From Lysobacter sp. yr284 (GTDB lineage: Bacteria; Pseudomonadota; Gammaproteobacteria; Xanthomonadales; Xanthomonadaceae): a DNA stretch of 64,000 nt. Shown in pieces: positions 1 to 13,700 of this stretch (position 1 is the stretch's first letter; every line of letters starts with the position of its first letter). The notes below the pieces were generated by a model, which did no database searches, was not told the origin of the DNA, and saw only the letters and a list, made by a program, of their open reading frames with translations. The stretch covers positions 1,268,797 to 1,332,796 of the forward strand of contig NZ_FNPT01000001.1 in assembly GCF_900107375.1 (NCBI RefSeq), read 5' to 3'. A program made the position numbers and the translations under genes.

Positions 1-320
1 GCCCCGACTGTCCGGCCCGCGTCATCAACTGGGGCTATTGGGGCGAGATCGGCGCGGTCGCCAGCGACGCCTACCGCGCGCGCATGGCGCAGTTGGGCGT
101 GGCTTCGATCGGCGAGCGCGAAGGCATGGACGTGATCGAACGCGTCCTGGCCGGAAACGAGCGCCAGGTGCTGGCGATCAAGCTCAGCGCGCAGGCGCGC
201 CAGGACCTGCCCTTGCGGGAGTCGACGCCGCGCCCGGCCGAGGCTTCGGCCGGCATCGCCGGCCTTTCCGATTTCGACGCGATCGCGTCGCTGCATTTCG
301 AGCTTGAGGAACCGGCATGA
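1..320 (+). CDS. C-terminal end of a trans-AT PKS protein (end of a ketoreductase domain), 5' end outside the window
   Basis: The open frame enters from the left edge (codons in phase with base 3) and stops at TGA 318-320. It encodes the last part of a ketoreductase domain, recognisable by the NWGYWGE motif near its start, followed by about 65 residues of C-terminal tail. No ACP follows the KR, so its module must be completed by another protein. The next gene begins with a methyltransferase and an ACP, which fits that role. The stop overlaps the next start codon (ATGA), so the two genes are translationally coupled. The same NWGYWG or DWGYWG motif appears only in the two other KRs of the cluster that are followed by a methyltransferase. 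Starter unit and upstream modules cannot be seen. Confidence is high that this is PKS KR sequence. Confidence 0.88.
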   Translation, partial: PDCPARVINWGYWGEIGAVASDAYRARMAQLGVASIGEREGMDVIERVLAGNERQVLAIKLSAQARQDLPLRESTPRPAEASAGIAGLSDFDAIASLHFELEEPA

Positions 321-1700
321 GCCTGATCGCCTCCGACGCGGCCGGCCACGATCTGTGGCAACGCAATACCGCGGCCTTCCTCGCGCTCGAACAGGAAGGC
401 GCGCTTGATCTGTGGCGGTGCCTGGAGGCCATGGGCGCCTGGCGCGGCGAACGCCTGTCGGCCGCGCAAACGCGCGAGCGGTTCGGCGTGGTGGCGCAGC
501 ATGCCGCGCTGTGGGACGAGCTGCTGGCGCTGCTGCATCGGCACGGCTGGCTGCAGCGCGAAGGCGATGCCTGGCGGCCGTCGCCATCGCCGCCGCAGCC
601 CGCGCCGGCCCCGGCCGCGGCGGACTGGCCGGACATGTCCGGCCCGCGCGCGTTGCTGCAGCGCGTTCTCGCCTGCTATCCGCAGGTGCTCACCGGCGCC
701 ATGGAGCCGACCGCAGCGCTGTTTCCGCAAGGTTCGGGCGAACTGGTCGAAGGCCTGTACCGCGGTCCGGCGGCCCAGGCCCTCAACCGCATGATCGCCC
801 AGCTGCTGCAGGCGCTGGCGCAGCGCCGCAGCGGGCGCCTGCGCGTATTGGAAGTCGGCGCCGGCACCGGCAGCACGTCGGCGGCGGCGCTGGCCGCGCT
901 CGCGCCTTGGGCCGAGCGCGTCGAATACCTGTACACCGATCTGTCCGCGCACTTCGTCAATCGCGGCCGCAGCCAGTTCGGCGCGGCCTATCCGTTCGCG
1001 CGTTTCGCCCGCTTCGACCTGGAGCGCGACGCGCGCGAGCAGGACCTGGGCGCGCAGCAAGTCGATGTCGTGCTGGCGACCAACGTCCTGCACGCGACCA
1101 GCGATGTCCCCCGCAGCCTCGCCCACATCGCGCCCCTGCTCGCCTCCGGCGGGTTGCTGGTGCTCAACGAGATGATGCAGCGCAACGACTTCTCCACCCT
1201 GGTGTTCGGCTTGACCCCGGGCTGGTGGGCGCACCGCGACGGGCTGCGAGATCCGGGATCGCCGATGTTGTCCGAGCAGGCCTGGCGCGCGGTGCTGGAA
1301 CGCGGCGGTTGGCGGCGCAGCCATCTTCTGCCCGAGGGCGGCGGCCACGCCGGCCGCATCCTGGTGGCCGAATACGCCGGCCATGCCGCGGCCACCGCGG
1401 CGGCCGCGACGATCGCGCACGCCGGCCCGGAGCGCGCAGCGGACGCGGCAACGCCGCAGCAGCCGCCCGGCGATGCCCGCAGCCTGGTCCGCGGCATTCT
1501 CGCCGAGGTGCTGCGGATGCAGCCGCAACGGATCGCCGACGACGAGCATTTCGAGCGCTACGGCCTCGACTCGCTGATCGTGATGGAAGCGATGCGGCCG
1601 CTGGAGAAGGTGTTCGGCGAACTGCCCTCGACGCTGTTGTTCGAACATACCAGCGTGGCGCGCCTGGCCGCCTATTTCGAAAGCGAACATGCAGCGACGC
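317..1700 (+). other. PKS split module, second half: MT1-ACP1
   Basis: The N-terminus of the giant PKS has a roughly 100-residue helical lead, a SAM-dependent C-methyltransferase (VGAGTGS motif) and an ACP with GLDSL. With the KR at the end of the preceding protein it would give an alpha-methyl-beta-hydroxy intermediate. This ACP closely resembles ACP4, which also follows a methyltransferase. Confidence 0.85.
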
Positions 1701-4700
1701 TGCGCGCCGCCATCGCCCGGAACGCAGCGCCGCCGCCGGCGCCAGCCCCATCGCCGACGGACAGCGGCACGGCCGCCGCGAGCGTATCCGGCCATGCCGC
1801 GCCGCTGCCGGCAGCGGCGCCCCCGGCCGCCATGCCCGCGGCCCAGCGCGACGAAGCCGGCCACGACCCGGCGATCGCCGTGATCGGCATGAGCGGACGC
1901 TTCCCCGACGCGCCCGACCTGGAAACGTTCTGGCGCAACCTGCGCGAAGGCCGCAACTGCGTGCGCGAGATTCCAGCCGAGCGCTGGGACTGGCGCGAGC
2001 AGTTCGACCCCAAGGCGCGCGGCGAAGGCCGCAGCTACAGCAAATGGGGCGCCTTTCTCGACCAGGTGGACCGCTTCGACGCGGAGTTCTTCCGCATCAC
2101 CCCGCGCGAAGCGCGGGCGATGGACCCGCAGGAGCGGCTGTTCCTGGAATGCGCTTATGCCGCGCTGGAAGACGCGGGCGCGGATTCGCGCCGGCTCGAC
2201 GCCTGCGAGCGCCGCGCCGGCGTCTACGTCGGGGTGATGAACGGCGCCTATGGCTGGGTCGGCGCCGAGGCCGCGCGCGCCGGCGTCCACGGCACCGCCG
2301 ATTCCAATTTCTGGTCGATCGCCAATCGCGTGTCCTATTGCCTGGACTTGCAGGGGCCGAGCCTGGCGGTCGACACCGCGTGCTCCTCCTCCCTCACCGC
2401 GATCCACCTCGCCTGCGAGGCGCTGCGGCGCGGCGAATGCGCGCTGGCGATCGCCGGCGGCGTCAACCTGATCCTGCATCCGCGCCAGTACGCGCGCCTG
2501 AGCGAATTGCGCATGCTCGCCGGCGACGACCGCTGCAAGGCCTTCGCCGACGACGCCGATGGTTTCGTCGATGGCGAAGGCGTCGGCGCGCTGGTGCTCA
2601 AGCCGCTGTCGGCGGCGCTGCGCGACGGCGACCGCATCCATGGCCTGCTGCGCGCATCCGCGCTCAACGCCGGCGGCCGCACCAGCGGTTACACCGTCCC
2701 CAACCCCGACGCGCAAGCGCGCGTGGTCGGCGCGGCCCTGCAGCGCAGCGGCGTGGACCCGCGCTCGATCGGCTACGTCGAAGCGCACGGCACCGGCACC
2801 ATGCTCGGCGATCCGATCGAACTGCGCGGGCTGAGCAAGGCCTTCGGCGGCCCGGAAGCCGAAACCTGCGCGGTCGGCTCGGTGAAATCCAATATCGGCC
2901 ACCTCGAATCCGCAGCCGGCGTCGCCGGCGTCATCAAGGTGCTGCTGCAGCTGCAGGCCGGCGAGCTCGCACCTACCCTGCACGCGCAAACGCTCAATCC
3001 CAAGCTCGGCCTGGAAGGCACCCGCTTCCGCATCCAGCGCGAACTGGCGCCGTGGCCGCAGTTGCGCCTGGACGGACGATCGCTGCCGCGCCGCGCCGGA
3101 GTCAGTTCGTTCGGCGCCGGCGGCGCCAATGCGCATATCGTCGTGGAGCAGGCGCCGGCCGCGACCGCGCCGTCGTCGACGCAAGCCGGTCCGCTGCCGG
3201 TGCCGGTGTCGGCGCATTCGCCGCAAGCGCTGCACCTGCGTCTGCAGCAACTGGCGGCCTGGTGCCGGCGCCACCCGCAGACCGACCTGGCCGATATCGC
3301 CTGCAGCTATGCCCTGCACCGCGACCACCACCCGCACCGCTGCGTGCTGTTCGCTGCCGATACCGCCGAACTGGCCGGCCTCGCAGCCGGCGAAGGGCCG
3401 CTGCGCGGCCGGGCCGGGCCCGATGCGGCCGCGCTGGCGCAACGCTATCTCGACGGCGCCGCGCCGGACTGGCGCGCCGCGCTCGGCGGCGGTCGCCCGA
3501 TTTCGCTGCCCGCCTATCCGTTCGCCGGCGAGCGCTACTGGGTCGGCCCGCAACCGGTGCCGGCGGCCGCAGGCGCGGCCGCTGCGCCGGCCGCCGCGCC
3601 TTGGCTGCGCGATCACCGCGTCGGCGGCCGCAACCTGGTGCCGGCTGCGTGGTGGCTGGAGCTGGCGCGCGAAGCCTGCGGCCTGGGCGCCGCGGGCGAA
3701 CTGCGCGATGTGGTGTTCCGCGAAGCCCTGCAGGCGGACCCGGAGCGGCCGCTGCCGCTGCGCCGCGAATGCCAGGCCAACCGCTTCCGCTTGCTGGCCG
3801 AGGACGGGAAGGTGTTGTGCGAAGGGCGCCTGGGCGACGCCGCTGAAGCGGCCGCCGAGGAGCCGGCCGCCGCGGCGGCGCGCATGCAGGCCCTGCGGGA
3901 CCGGCTCGGCGCATCGAGCCAGAGCGAAGAGATCTATCGACGCTTCGCCGAACGCGGCTTCGACTACGGCCCGGCGATGCGCACGATCCGATCCGCGCAG
4001 GCCGACGGCGAGGAGGTGCTGGTGCGCCTGCAGCGCGACGACCGCGCCGCCGAGCCCTGGCATCCGGGCATGATCGACGGCGCGCTGCAAGCGCTGCTGT
4101 GGATGTTGGCCGCGCGTCCCGGCGCGCCCGAACCCGAGCTGCAGCGGGTGCCGTTTGCGATTTCGAGCGTGCGCGTGCGCGGTCCCGCACCGTCCGCGCT
4201 GTGGGCGCACGGCCGTCGCGACAACGGCGCGTTCGTGATCCGCGCCTACGACGACCACGGCCGCGAATGGCTTTGCCTGCAAGGGCTGGCGCTGCGCGCG
4301 CTGACCGAACCGGCGCAGGTACGCCTGTTGCGCCCGGCATGGCAGGCGCTGCCGGCCGCGGCCGCCGCTCGGGAAGGACGCCTGTTGCTGTGCGGCGGAA
4401 CGGCGCAGCGCGGGCACGCGCTGGCCGAGCGGCTCGCGCGGACGGGCACGCGCGCGCAGTGGTGCGAGATCGGCGCGGCGCAAGACGACGAGGCGCAAGC
4501 GCTGCGCCTGCTCGCCGAACACGCCGCCGACTGCGACGCGATCGTCGATCTGTCCGCCTGGGACGGCGAAGCGCAGATACCGGCCGCCATCGCGGGCGCT
4601 GTCGCCGTCTGTCAGCGGGTCCGCGCCGCGGCCGCCGCCGGCATCGGCCTGCGCTGGATCTTTCCGGTCGAAGCCGGCGCCGCGGCGGCCGGTCTGCTGG

Positions 4701-7700
4701 GCGGATTCGCGCGCAGTGCCGACGCCGAGCATCCGGGCGCGGTCGCGGTGCTGGAATTCGATCGCGCCGAGGCCGAACATCTGCCGACGCTGCTGCCGAC
4801 GCATCCGCGCATCGCCGTTGCGCGTCATGCCGACGGCCGCTGGCAGACGCTGCATTGGCGGCTTCTGCCCGACACCGGAACCGATCTGCGCGCGCCGGCC
4901 GAGGCCGACCTGCTCGGCGCGCGCACGGCGCTGGTCACCGGCGGCCTGGGCGGCGTCGGCGCTGCGCTGTGCCGTCGTTTCCTCGGCCTGGGCGGTCGCC
5001 GCGTGGTGGTGCTCGGCCGCGGCGAGCTTGCCGGCGAGCGCGCACGCGCGTTCGATTCTTTGCGCACGCTCGGCGAGGTCGCCTACGTCCGCGGCGACTG
5101 CGCCGTGCGCGACGACGTCGAACGCGCCTGCGCCGTGGCGCGGGAACGCTACAGCAACATCGACGCGGTGCTGCACAGCGCCGGCGAACTGCACGACGCG
5201 CCGCTGCGGCGGAACAGCCGGGCCGGATTCGAGCGCGCGCTGCGCGCCAAGGTCGAAGGCGCAGTGCAGCTCGATGCGGTCCTGCGCGACGAGCCGTTGC
5301 GCGCCTTCGTGCTGTGTTCGTCGCTGGCGTCGGTGCTCGGCAACGCCGGACAGACCGCTTACGCCGCCGCCAACGGCATGCTCGAGGGTTTCGCCGCCTG
5401 GCGCGAAACGCAGCGTCGCCTGGGGCTGCGCCATGGCCGCAGCCTCGCCGTGGCTTGGCCGTGGTGGCGCGACGGCGGCATGCAGCCCGACCCGCAGCGC
5501 GCGCAGACGCTGCGCGGCCGCTGGTCGATCGAACCGATGGAAGAGCACGAAGGCTGGCAGGCGCTGCAGACGGCGCTGGCCGTCGCCGATGCGCCCTGCA
5601 TCGCGGTGGTCAAGGCCAGCGCCGCCGGGACCCGCGCCATGTTCGCGCCGGCGCCGTCGGCCGACGACGGCCTGCAGGCGCCCGTTTCGCCGCCGTCCGC
5701 GCCGTCGCCGCCACCGCCGTCAGCGGTCCAGGACCGCCTGCGCCACGACTGCGAGCGCTATCTCGCCGCGCTGATCGCCGAGCGCACCCAATTGCCGCCC
5801 GAGCGCGTGCGCGCGCAGTCCGCATTCGCCGAACTCGGTGTCGATTCGCTCGCCATCCTGGACATCACCGAGCGGCTGGAGCAGGGCCTGGGGCCTCTGC
5901 CCAAGACGTTGTTCTTCGAGCACGAATCGGTGGCCGCCCTGGCCGCCTACTTTCTCGCCCACCATGCCGATGCGATGCGGCGCTGGCTGGACGCGAACGC
6001 GGCGCCGGGCGAAAGCCCCGCGGATGCGGCGCCGGCCGCGACCGCGCGCGCCGCCGCGCCGGCGCTAACCGCGCAACGTACGCCGGATCAGCCGCCGAAC
6101 CCGGACGATACCGCGGCATCGGACGTTGCGGCGTCGGACGATGCGATCGCGGTGATCGGCCTGGCCGGTCGCTATCCCAAGGCGCGCGATCCGCAGGAGC
6201 TGTGGCGCAACCTGCTCGCCGGCCGCGACTGCATCGAGGAGGTGCCGCCGGCGCGCTGGGACCATGCCGCCATCTACCATCCCGATCCCGAGCACCCCGG
6301 CACCACCTACGGGCGCTGGGGCGGCTTCATCGACGGCCACGACCGGTTCGACCCGCTGTTCTTCGGCATCTCGCCGCGCGAAGCCGAACGCATGGACCCG
6401 CAGGAGCGGCTGTTCCTGGAAACCGCGTGGCAGGCGATGGAAGACGCCGGCTACCGCCGCGACCAGCTCGAACGCCGCGGCAAGGCGGCCGTTTTCGCCG
6501 GCGTGATGTCCGGGCACTACCAGTTCTACGGCGTCGAGGAAACACAGGCCGGGCGGCCGCTGGCGATGGATTCAAGCTACGCCTCGGTCGCCAACCGCGT
6601 CTCCTACGTGTTCGACCTGCACGGTCCGAGCATCGGACTGGACACGATGTGCTCGTCCTCGCTCACCGCCATCCACCTGGCGTGCGAGAGCCTGCGCCGC
6701 GGCGAATGCGCGCTGGCCTTCGCCGGCGGCGTGAACGTGATGAGCCACCCGAACAAGTACCTGCTGCTCGGCCAGGGCCGTTTCCTCTCGCGCGACGGCC
6801 GCTGCCGCAGCTTCGGCGCCGACGGCGACGGTTACGTGCCGGGCGAAGGCGTGGGCATCGTCGTGCTCAAGCGCCTGCGCGATGCGCTGGACGACGGCGA
6901 CCACATCCATGGCGTGCTTCTCGCCAGCGCGATCAACCATGGCGGCAAGGCGACCCGCTACACGGCGCCCAAGCCGCATACCCAGGCCGAGGCGATCGGC
7001 GAGGCCTATCGCCGCGCCGGACTGACCGCCGATGCGGTGAACTATGTCGAGGCGCACGGCACCGGCACCGCGCTCGGCGATCCGATCGAACTGCGCGGGC
7101 TGCGCCTGGCGCGCGGCGCGGGCGACGCCAGCGACTGCGCGATCGGCTCGATCAAATCCAACATCGGCCATCTCGAATCGGCCGCGGCGGTCGCCGGATT
7201 GACCAAGATCCTGCTGCAGATGCGCCATCGCACGTTGGTGCCTTCGCTGCACGCGCAGCCGCCGAATCCACATCTGGATTGGCAGGGCTCCGGCCTGCGC
7301 GTGCAGACCGAGCCGGCGCCGTGGACGGCCCGCGGCCCCTTGCGCGCCGGTCTGAGTTCGTTCGGCGCCAGCGGCGCCAACGGCCATCTGCTGGTCGAGC
7401 AGGCGCCGACGTCGTCCGGCGCCGCCGCGCCCGCGCCGCGGCCGCTGCCGCTGTGCCTGTCGGCGCGCAGTCCGGCCATGCTGCGTCGTCGGGTCGAGGA
7501 GCTCGCGCAATGGCTGGAACCGGACGATTTGCACCAGGCAGACGATGAGAGCTGGCCGCATGCGGCCTACACCCTGGCGATGGGCCGCGAACATTTCAGC
7601 GAACGCTGCGGCTTCATCGTCGACGACGCGGAGCAGGCGCGGCGCGCGCTGGCGGCGTGGCTGGCCGGCGAAGCGGCGCCCGATCGCGCCGACTCCGGCT

Positions 7701-10700
7701 GCGATGCGCAATCGTTGCGGCAGATCCTGGACGCGTACCTGCAGGGCGATGCGGCACGGCTCGGCGAATGTTTCGCCGCCGGCGAGTACCGGCGCGTTCC
7801 GCTTCCGCCGACCCCGATGGAGCGCAAACGCTACTGGTTCAACGACGCGCCCCCCGCCGGCACGAACGCCTCCGCGCCGGCTGCGGGCGCAGGCGCGCCC
7901 GAAACCGAGGCCGGAATCGACAGCGATGCGCCGCTGCATTGGTACGCGCCGGCATGGCGGGACGCGCCGCTCGCCGACGCCGCCGCGCCGGACGAGATCT
8001 GGCTGATCGACGCGCCGCAGGCGTCGATCGGGGCCTGGCAGGCGCAGGCCGCGACGGTGCTCTGCTACCCGTTGGCCGATGCCGCGCAGCGCGTGCGCGA
8101 ACGTTTGCTCAACCACAGTGCGGCGCTGCCGGCGATCCTCGTGCACGCTGCGCAAGACGCCGACGCCGACGCCGTCGAACCCAACCTGCTCGCCCTTGCC
8201 GAGCTGCTGCGCGCGCTGCTCGCGGCGCCCGCCGGACAAGGAGCGCGCCTGTTGTATCTGACCGGCGACGAGGATCGAGCCTGGCCCTTGCGCCATGCCG
8301 TGGCCGGACTGTTTCGCGCCCTGCGCATCGAGCGCCCCGCCCTGCGCGCGCGCGTGCTGGCGATGCCCGCGCCCGACCTGATCGCCCCGATCTGCCGCGA
8401 ATTCGCCGCGGCCGCGAACAGCGGCCTGCATGCGCGCGTGCACGAGGGACGCCGCCAGTTGGCCGCGCTGCAGGACGCCGCGCTGGCGGACGCGCCCCAG
8501 GCGGCGTTCGAACTGTCCGCCGAGTCCAATGTGCTGATCAGCGGCGGACTCGGCTTCCTCGGCCGCTGCCTGGCGCGCGATCTGGCCGAGCGCTACCGGC
8601 CCGGCATCGCGCTCAGCGGCCGTCGCCCGCTCGACCAGGACGGCCGCAACTTCCTCGATGAGCTGCGCGCGCTCGGCGCCCGCGTCCATTACGCCTGCGG
8701 CGATGTGGCCCGCGCCGACCAGGCGGCGGCGATCGTCGCCGCGGCCCGCGACGCGCTCGGCCCGCTGCACGGCGTCTTTCATCTCGCCGGCCGCCTCGAC
8801 GACGGTCTGCTCGCGCAGAAATCGGACGAGCGCATCGCCGCGGTGCTGGCGCCCAAACTGCGCGGCGCGATCGCCCTCGACCGGGCCACCCGCGATGAAC
8901 CGCTCGCCTGCTTCGTGCTGTTCTCCTCCAGCGCTGCCGTGTTGCCGGCGGCGGGACAAGCCGATTACGCCGCCGCCAATGGATTCCTCGACGGCTTCGC
9001 GCAATGGCGCGAAGCGCAGCGCATGCAGCAGCGGCGGCACGGCCGCTGCCTGTCGCTGAACCTGCCGCTGATTTCGGCCGAAGGCCTGCGCATCGACGGC
9101 GTCGACCAGAGCCGGTTTTCGGCCTGGCTGGAGCGCACCCATGGCATCGCCCCCACCTCGCCGCGGCAGGCGATGCGGGCGCTGCAGGCGCTGTTGCGCT
9201 GCGGCGCCTGCGGTCAGCATGCCTGGTTCCAGGGCGATGCCGAGCGCATCGCGGCCGCCCTGCGCCGCAGCGAGCAGCTGGCCGACGCCGCGCCGGCGCC
9301 GGCTGCGGCGTCGGCCGCGACCGCAAACGCCCCAGCGCCGGCTGCGGCGCGCGTGGACGCGCGCGCCGTCGCTGTCGTCCTGGACGCGGTGTCGCAGTCG
9401 TTGAAGATCGAACGCCGGCTGTTGACCCCGCAGACTCCGTTCGCCGACCTCGGTTTCGACTCGGTCGCACTGAAAGAAACCGCCGACCGCATCAACGCCG
9501 AGCTCGGCAGCGAACTCGTGCCCAGCCTGTTCTACGCCGTTACCGACGCCACTGGCCTGGCCGCCTATTTGCCGGCGCCTGGGTCGGCGGCGCCGGAGCC
9601 GGACGCGGCAACGTCCGCGGTCGCGATGGCGCCGCTGCCGGCCCCGGCCGCGACGGCGCCTGCCGGCGACGCCGGGCGCGGAACCATCGGCAGCGACGAT
9701 ATCGCCATCATCGGTCTGGCCGCGCGCCTGCCCGGCTCGGCCGATCTCGACGCATTCTGGCGCCACCTGCTCCAGGGCGAGGACCTGATCGGCGAAGTGC
9801 CGGCGCAGCGCTGGAACTGGCGCGAGTATTACCACGCCGGAGCGTTGCGCCCAGACCGCAGCAATTCGCGCTGGGGCGGCTTCATCGACGGCGTCGACGA
9901 ATTCGATCCGGGCTACTTCAAGATTTCGCAACGCGAAGCGGACCTGATGGACCCGCAGCACCGCCTGTTCCTGCAGACCGCGGTGCATGCGCTGGAAGAT
10001 GCCGGCTACGCGCCCGCGGCGCTCGCCGGCACCGACACCGGCGTCTTCGCCGGCGTCCAGTTCAACGAATACCACGCCGTGATCGGCGAGCAGACCCACA
10101 GCTATCTCTCCACCGGCAACTCGCACACGATGTTGCCGAACCGCGTGTCCTATCTGCTCGACCTGCACGGCCCCAGCGAATCGGTCAACACCGCCTGTTC
10201 GAGTTCGCTGGTGGCGCTGCACCATGCCTGCATGGCGCTGCGCAACGGCGACTGCGCCATGGCCTTGGCCGGCGGCGTGTCGCTGATGCTGGACCCACGC
10301 ACGTTCGTCGCCACCAGCCAGATGGGCATCCTGTCGCCCGATGGCCGCTGCAAGACCTTCGGCGCCGGCGCCAACGGCTACGTCAAGGGCGAAGGCGTCG
10401 GCGTCGCCTTGCTCAAGCCGCTGGCGCGCGCGCTCGCCGACGGCGATCCGATCCGCGCGGTGATCCGCGCCAGCGCAGTCAACCACGGCGGTCGCGCGCA
10501 GTCGCTCACCGCGCCCAACGCGCAGGCCCAGGCGCGCCTGCTTGCGCGCGCCTACCGCCGGGCGCGCATCGATCCGCGCAGCCTGGGCTATGTGGAAGCG
10601 CACGGCACCGGCACCGAGCTGGGCGATCCGGTCGAACTCGAAGGTTTGCACCGCGCCTACCGCAAACTGCTGCCCGAAGGCGCGCAGACCGTCGCCGGGC

Positions 10701-13700
10701 ACTGCGGCCTGGGCTCGGTCAAGAGCAATATCGGTCACCTCGAACCCGCGGCCGGCATCGCCGGCGTGGCCAAGGTCGTCCTGGCCCTGCAGCACCGCAT
10801 GCTGCCGCCCACGCTGCATTGCCGAACGCCCAACCCTTACCTGAAGTTCGACGGCAGCCCGTTCCGCCTGGTGACCCGGGCCGAGCCATGGCCGCAGCCG
10901 TCCCTGCATGGCGAGGACCTTCGCCGCGCCGGCGTCAGCTCTTTCGGCTTCGGCGGCAGCAACGCCCATGTTGTGCTCGAACAGGCCCCGCCGTCGCCGC
11001 CGCGCAGCGCCGATCCACGGCGGGTCGTGCCGATCGTGCTGTCGGCGCCCAACGCCGAGGCGTTGCAGCGCCGTGCGCAGGCGCTGCTGGGCTGGCTCGA
11101 AGCCCGCGAGGACGCGGTGGAGCTGCGCGATATCGCCTGCACCTGCCTGCTCGGGCGCGACCACCATGCGCTGCGCTGGGCGGTCGCCGTGCGCACCCAC
11201 GCCGAACTGGTCGCCGCACTGACCGACCTGAGCGCGCAACGGCCGCATCCGCGCGCCATGCAGGGCGAAACCGGCGATGTCCTGCCGGCGAACCTGGCCG
11301 ATCGCCTGCGCCGGACCATCGCCGGCGAACTGCTGCAGGCCGCCGACGAAGACGCCTGGAACGCGGCGCTGCAAAGCGCCCTGGAGCTCTATGTCTGCGG
11401 CCATGGGCTGGACTGGAGCGAGGTGTTCGCCGCGCTCGGCGCGCGCCGTCTGGCCCTGCCCGGCTATCCGTTCGCGCGCAAGCGCTGCTGGGCGGCCGGC
11501 CCGGCGCCGAGCGCGTCAGCGCCGGCGGCGTCCGCGCGCGAAACCCCGCAATTGCAGCTGCACGACGAGATGCCGCTGGTGCGCCAACACCGCGTTCGCG
11601 GCGCGGCGATCTGGCCGGGAACGGCGCAATTGGCGTGGCTGCACGAACATATCGGCGGCGACCTGGCGCTCAGCGAAGTGCTCTGGCGCGAACCGGTACG
11701 GGTAGAGACGCCCATCGCCTTGCGCCTGCATCTGGATCGCGACGCTTACCGCGTGGAGAGCGGCGACGAGGACGCGCCGACCGTGCATGGACAGGGGCGG
11801 ATCGCAGCCGCGCCGGCGGCCGCACCGGCGTTGGACCTCGACGCCATCCGCGCGCGCCTCGGCCAGGCGCGCGCGGGCGCCGATCTGTACGCGCGCCTGC
11901 AACACGCCGGACTGACCTATGGGCCGTTGTTGCGATGCCTGACGCGCTATCGCGCCTCTGCCGACGAAGTGCTGGCCGAACTGTCCGCAGCGCCCGCGGA
12001 AGCGAGCGATGCCGACGGCGAAACCACCGCCGTGCCGTGGGCGGCCTGGCTGGACGCAGCGCTGCACAGCCTGGCCGGATGGGGCGATGACAGCGACGGC
12101 CGCACCCTGGTGCCCTTCCGCATCGGCCAAGCGGCCTTGTACGGTCCCGCGCCGACGCCGCAGGGCGAGGCCTGGTTCGCCCATGCCAGGCGCAACGCCG
12201 ATGGCAGCGCCTCGCTGCGTCTGTGCAAGGACGACGGCGAAGTCCTGGCGGCCTTCGACGACATCGTGTTCCGGCCGCTGCCGGAGGAAGGCTTGCTGCA
12301 CAGCGTACGCTGGGACGAGGTCGAAGCGCGGCGGCAGCCGCCGCCGCCCGGACCGGCCCTGGTCGTGCACGACGGCGGCCAGGACGATTTGCTCGCGGCG
12401 CTGCGCCGGACCCACCCGGGCGAGTTGTGGGAGTCCACCGCCACCGACGCCGTCGCGCTCGACACTGCCGTGCTGCAGGCGATCGCGGCGCAGACCGTCT
12501 ACTTCCTGCGCGGCACCGCGTGCGCCGCCGACGGCGCCGAGGATGGCGCCGAACTGGCGATCCTGCGCCGCCTGCTGCGTGCGCTGGCGCGCTACCGCCG
12601 GCCCTGGCGGGTCGTGCTGTTGACGCTCGACGCGCACGGCGTCGTCGCCGACGAAGCGATCGATCCCTGCGCCGCGGCGCGCATCGCGCTGGCCGTGTCC
12701 GCCGCCAAGGAGCAGCCGCAATGGCAGCTGTTGGCGCTGGACGCCTCCGCGCACGACCCCGATACCGATCCATCGGCGCTGGCGCAGCAGTTGTGCGCGC
12801 TGCACGCCGACGAACCGCTGGCCCTGCGCTGCGGCTTGACGCTGGCGCGGCGCTGGAGCCCGCTCGCCTGCGCCGCGGCGGCGCCCTCCCGGCTGCGCGA
12901 AGGCGGCCATTACCTGATCGTCGGCGGCTTGGGCGGCCTGGGCTACACCCTGGCCGAGCATCTCGCCCGGCGCTACCGGGCGCAGCTCAGTCTGGTCGGC
13001 CGGCGCCCGCTCGACGACGCCGGCGAGCGGCAACTGCAACACCTGCGCGCCGCCGGCGCGCAGGCGCAGTACCTGTCTGCGGACGTCGCCGACGCCCAGG
13101 CGCTGCAGCGCGCCCTGGCGCAGGCGCGGGCCGGCTTCGGCGCCATCGACGGCCTGATCGCCTCGACCCTGGCTTTGAAGGACGGCCTGCTCGCATCCAC
13201 CAGCGAGCGGGATTTCGCAGCCTCGCTCTCGTCGAAGCTGCGCGGCGGCCGTCATCTCGCCGCCGCCCTGCGCCGTGGCGAGATCGGCTTCCTGCTGAGC
13301 TTCTGCTCGGCCCAGGCGCTGCTCGCCGATGCCGGCCAAAGCGGTTATGCGACGGCTTGCGCCTATGAAGAAGCCTTGAGCCGCGAACTGCACCGGCAGG
13401 GCTTGCCGGCGTACACCATCGACTGGGGCTACTGGGGCGAGGTCGGCGCGGTAGCGTCGGAACCGTACCGGCGCCGGCTGCAGCTGCGCGGCGTGGGTTC
13501 GATCTCGGCGCAGGAGGGGCTGGCGGCGATCGAAACCACGCTGGCCCTGGGCCTGGCCCGGACGATCGCATTCAAGGCGGCGCCCGCGGTGCTGCAGGGC
13601 CTGGGCGCAACGCCGGCCCACGCGCTGCGGATCGATGCGGACGCGACCGGCGCGCAGTTCTCGCTGTGCGCCGAACCGGCCGTCTCCGACGCGATGCAGC

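Noticed and set aside
71..5548. Very long open frame on the - strand under the PKS (1825 codons), with similar ones at 6572-11404 and 13997-19591
   Set aside because: They lie antisense to continuous KS, DH, KR and ACP coding sequence. Their translations are Arg/Gln/Ala-rich without domains, as expected for GC-rich shadow frames.
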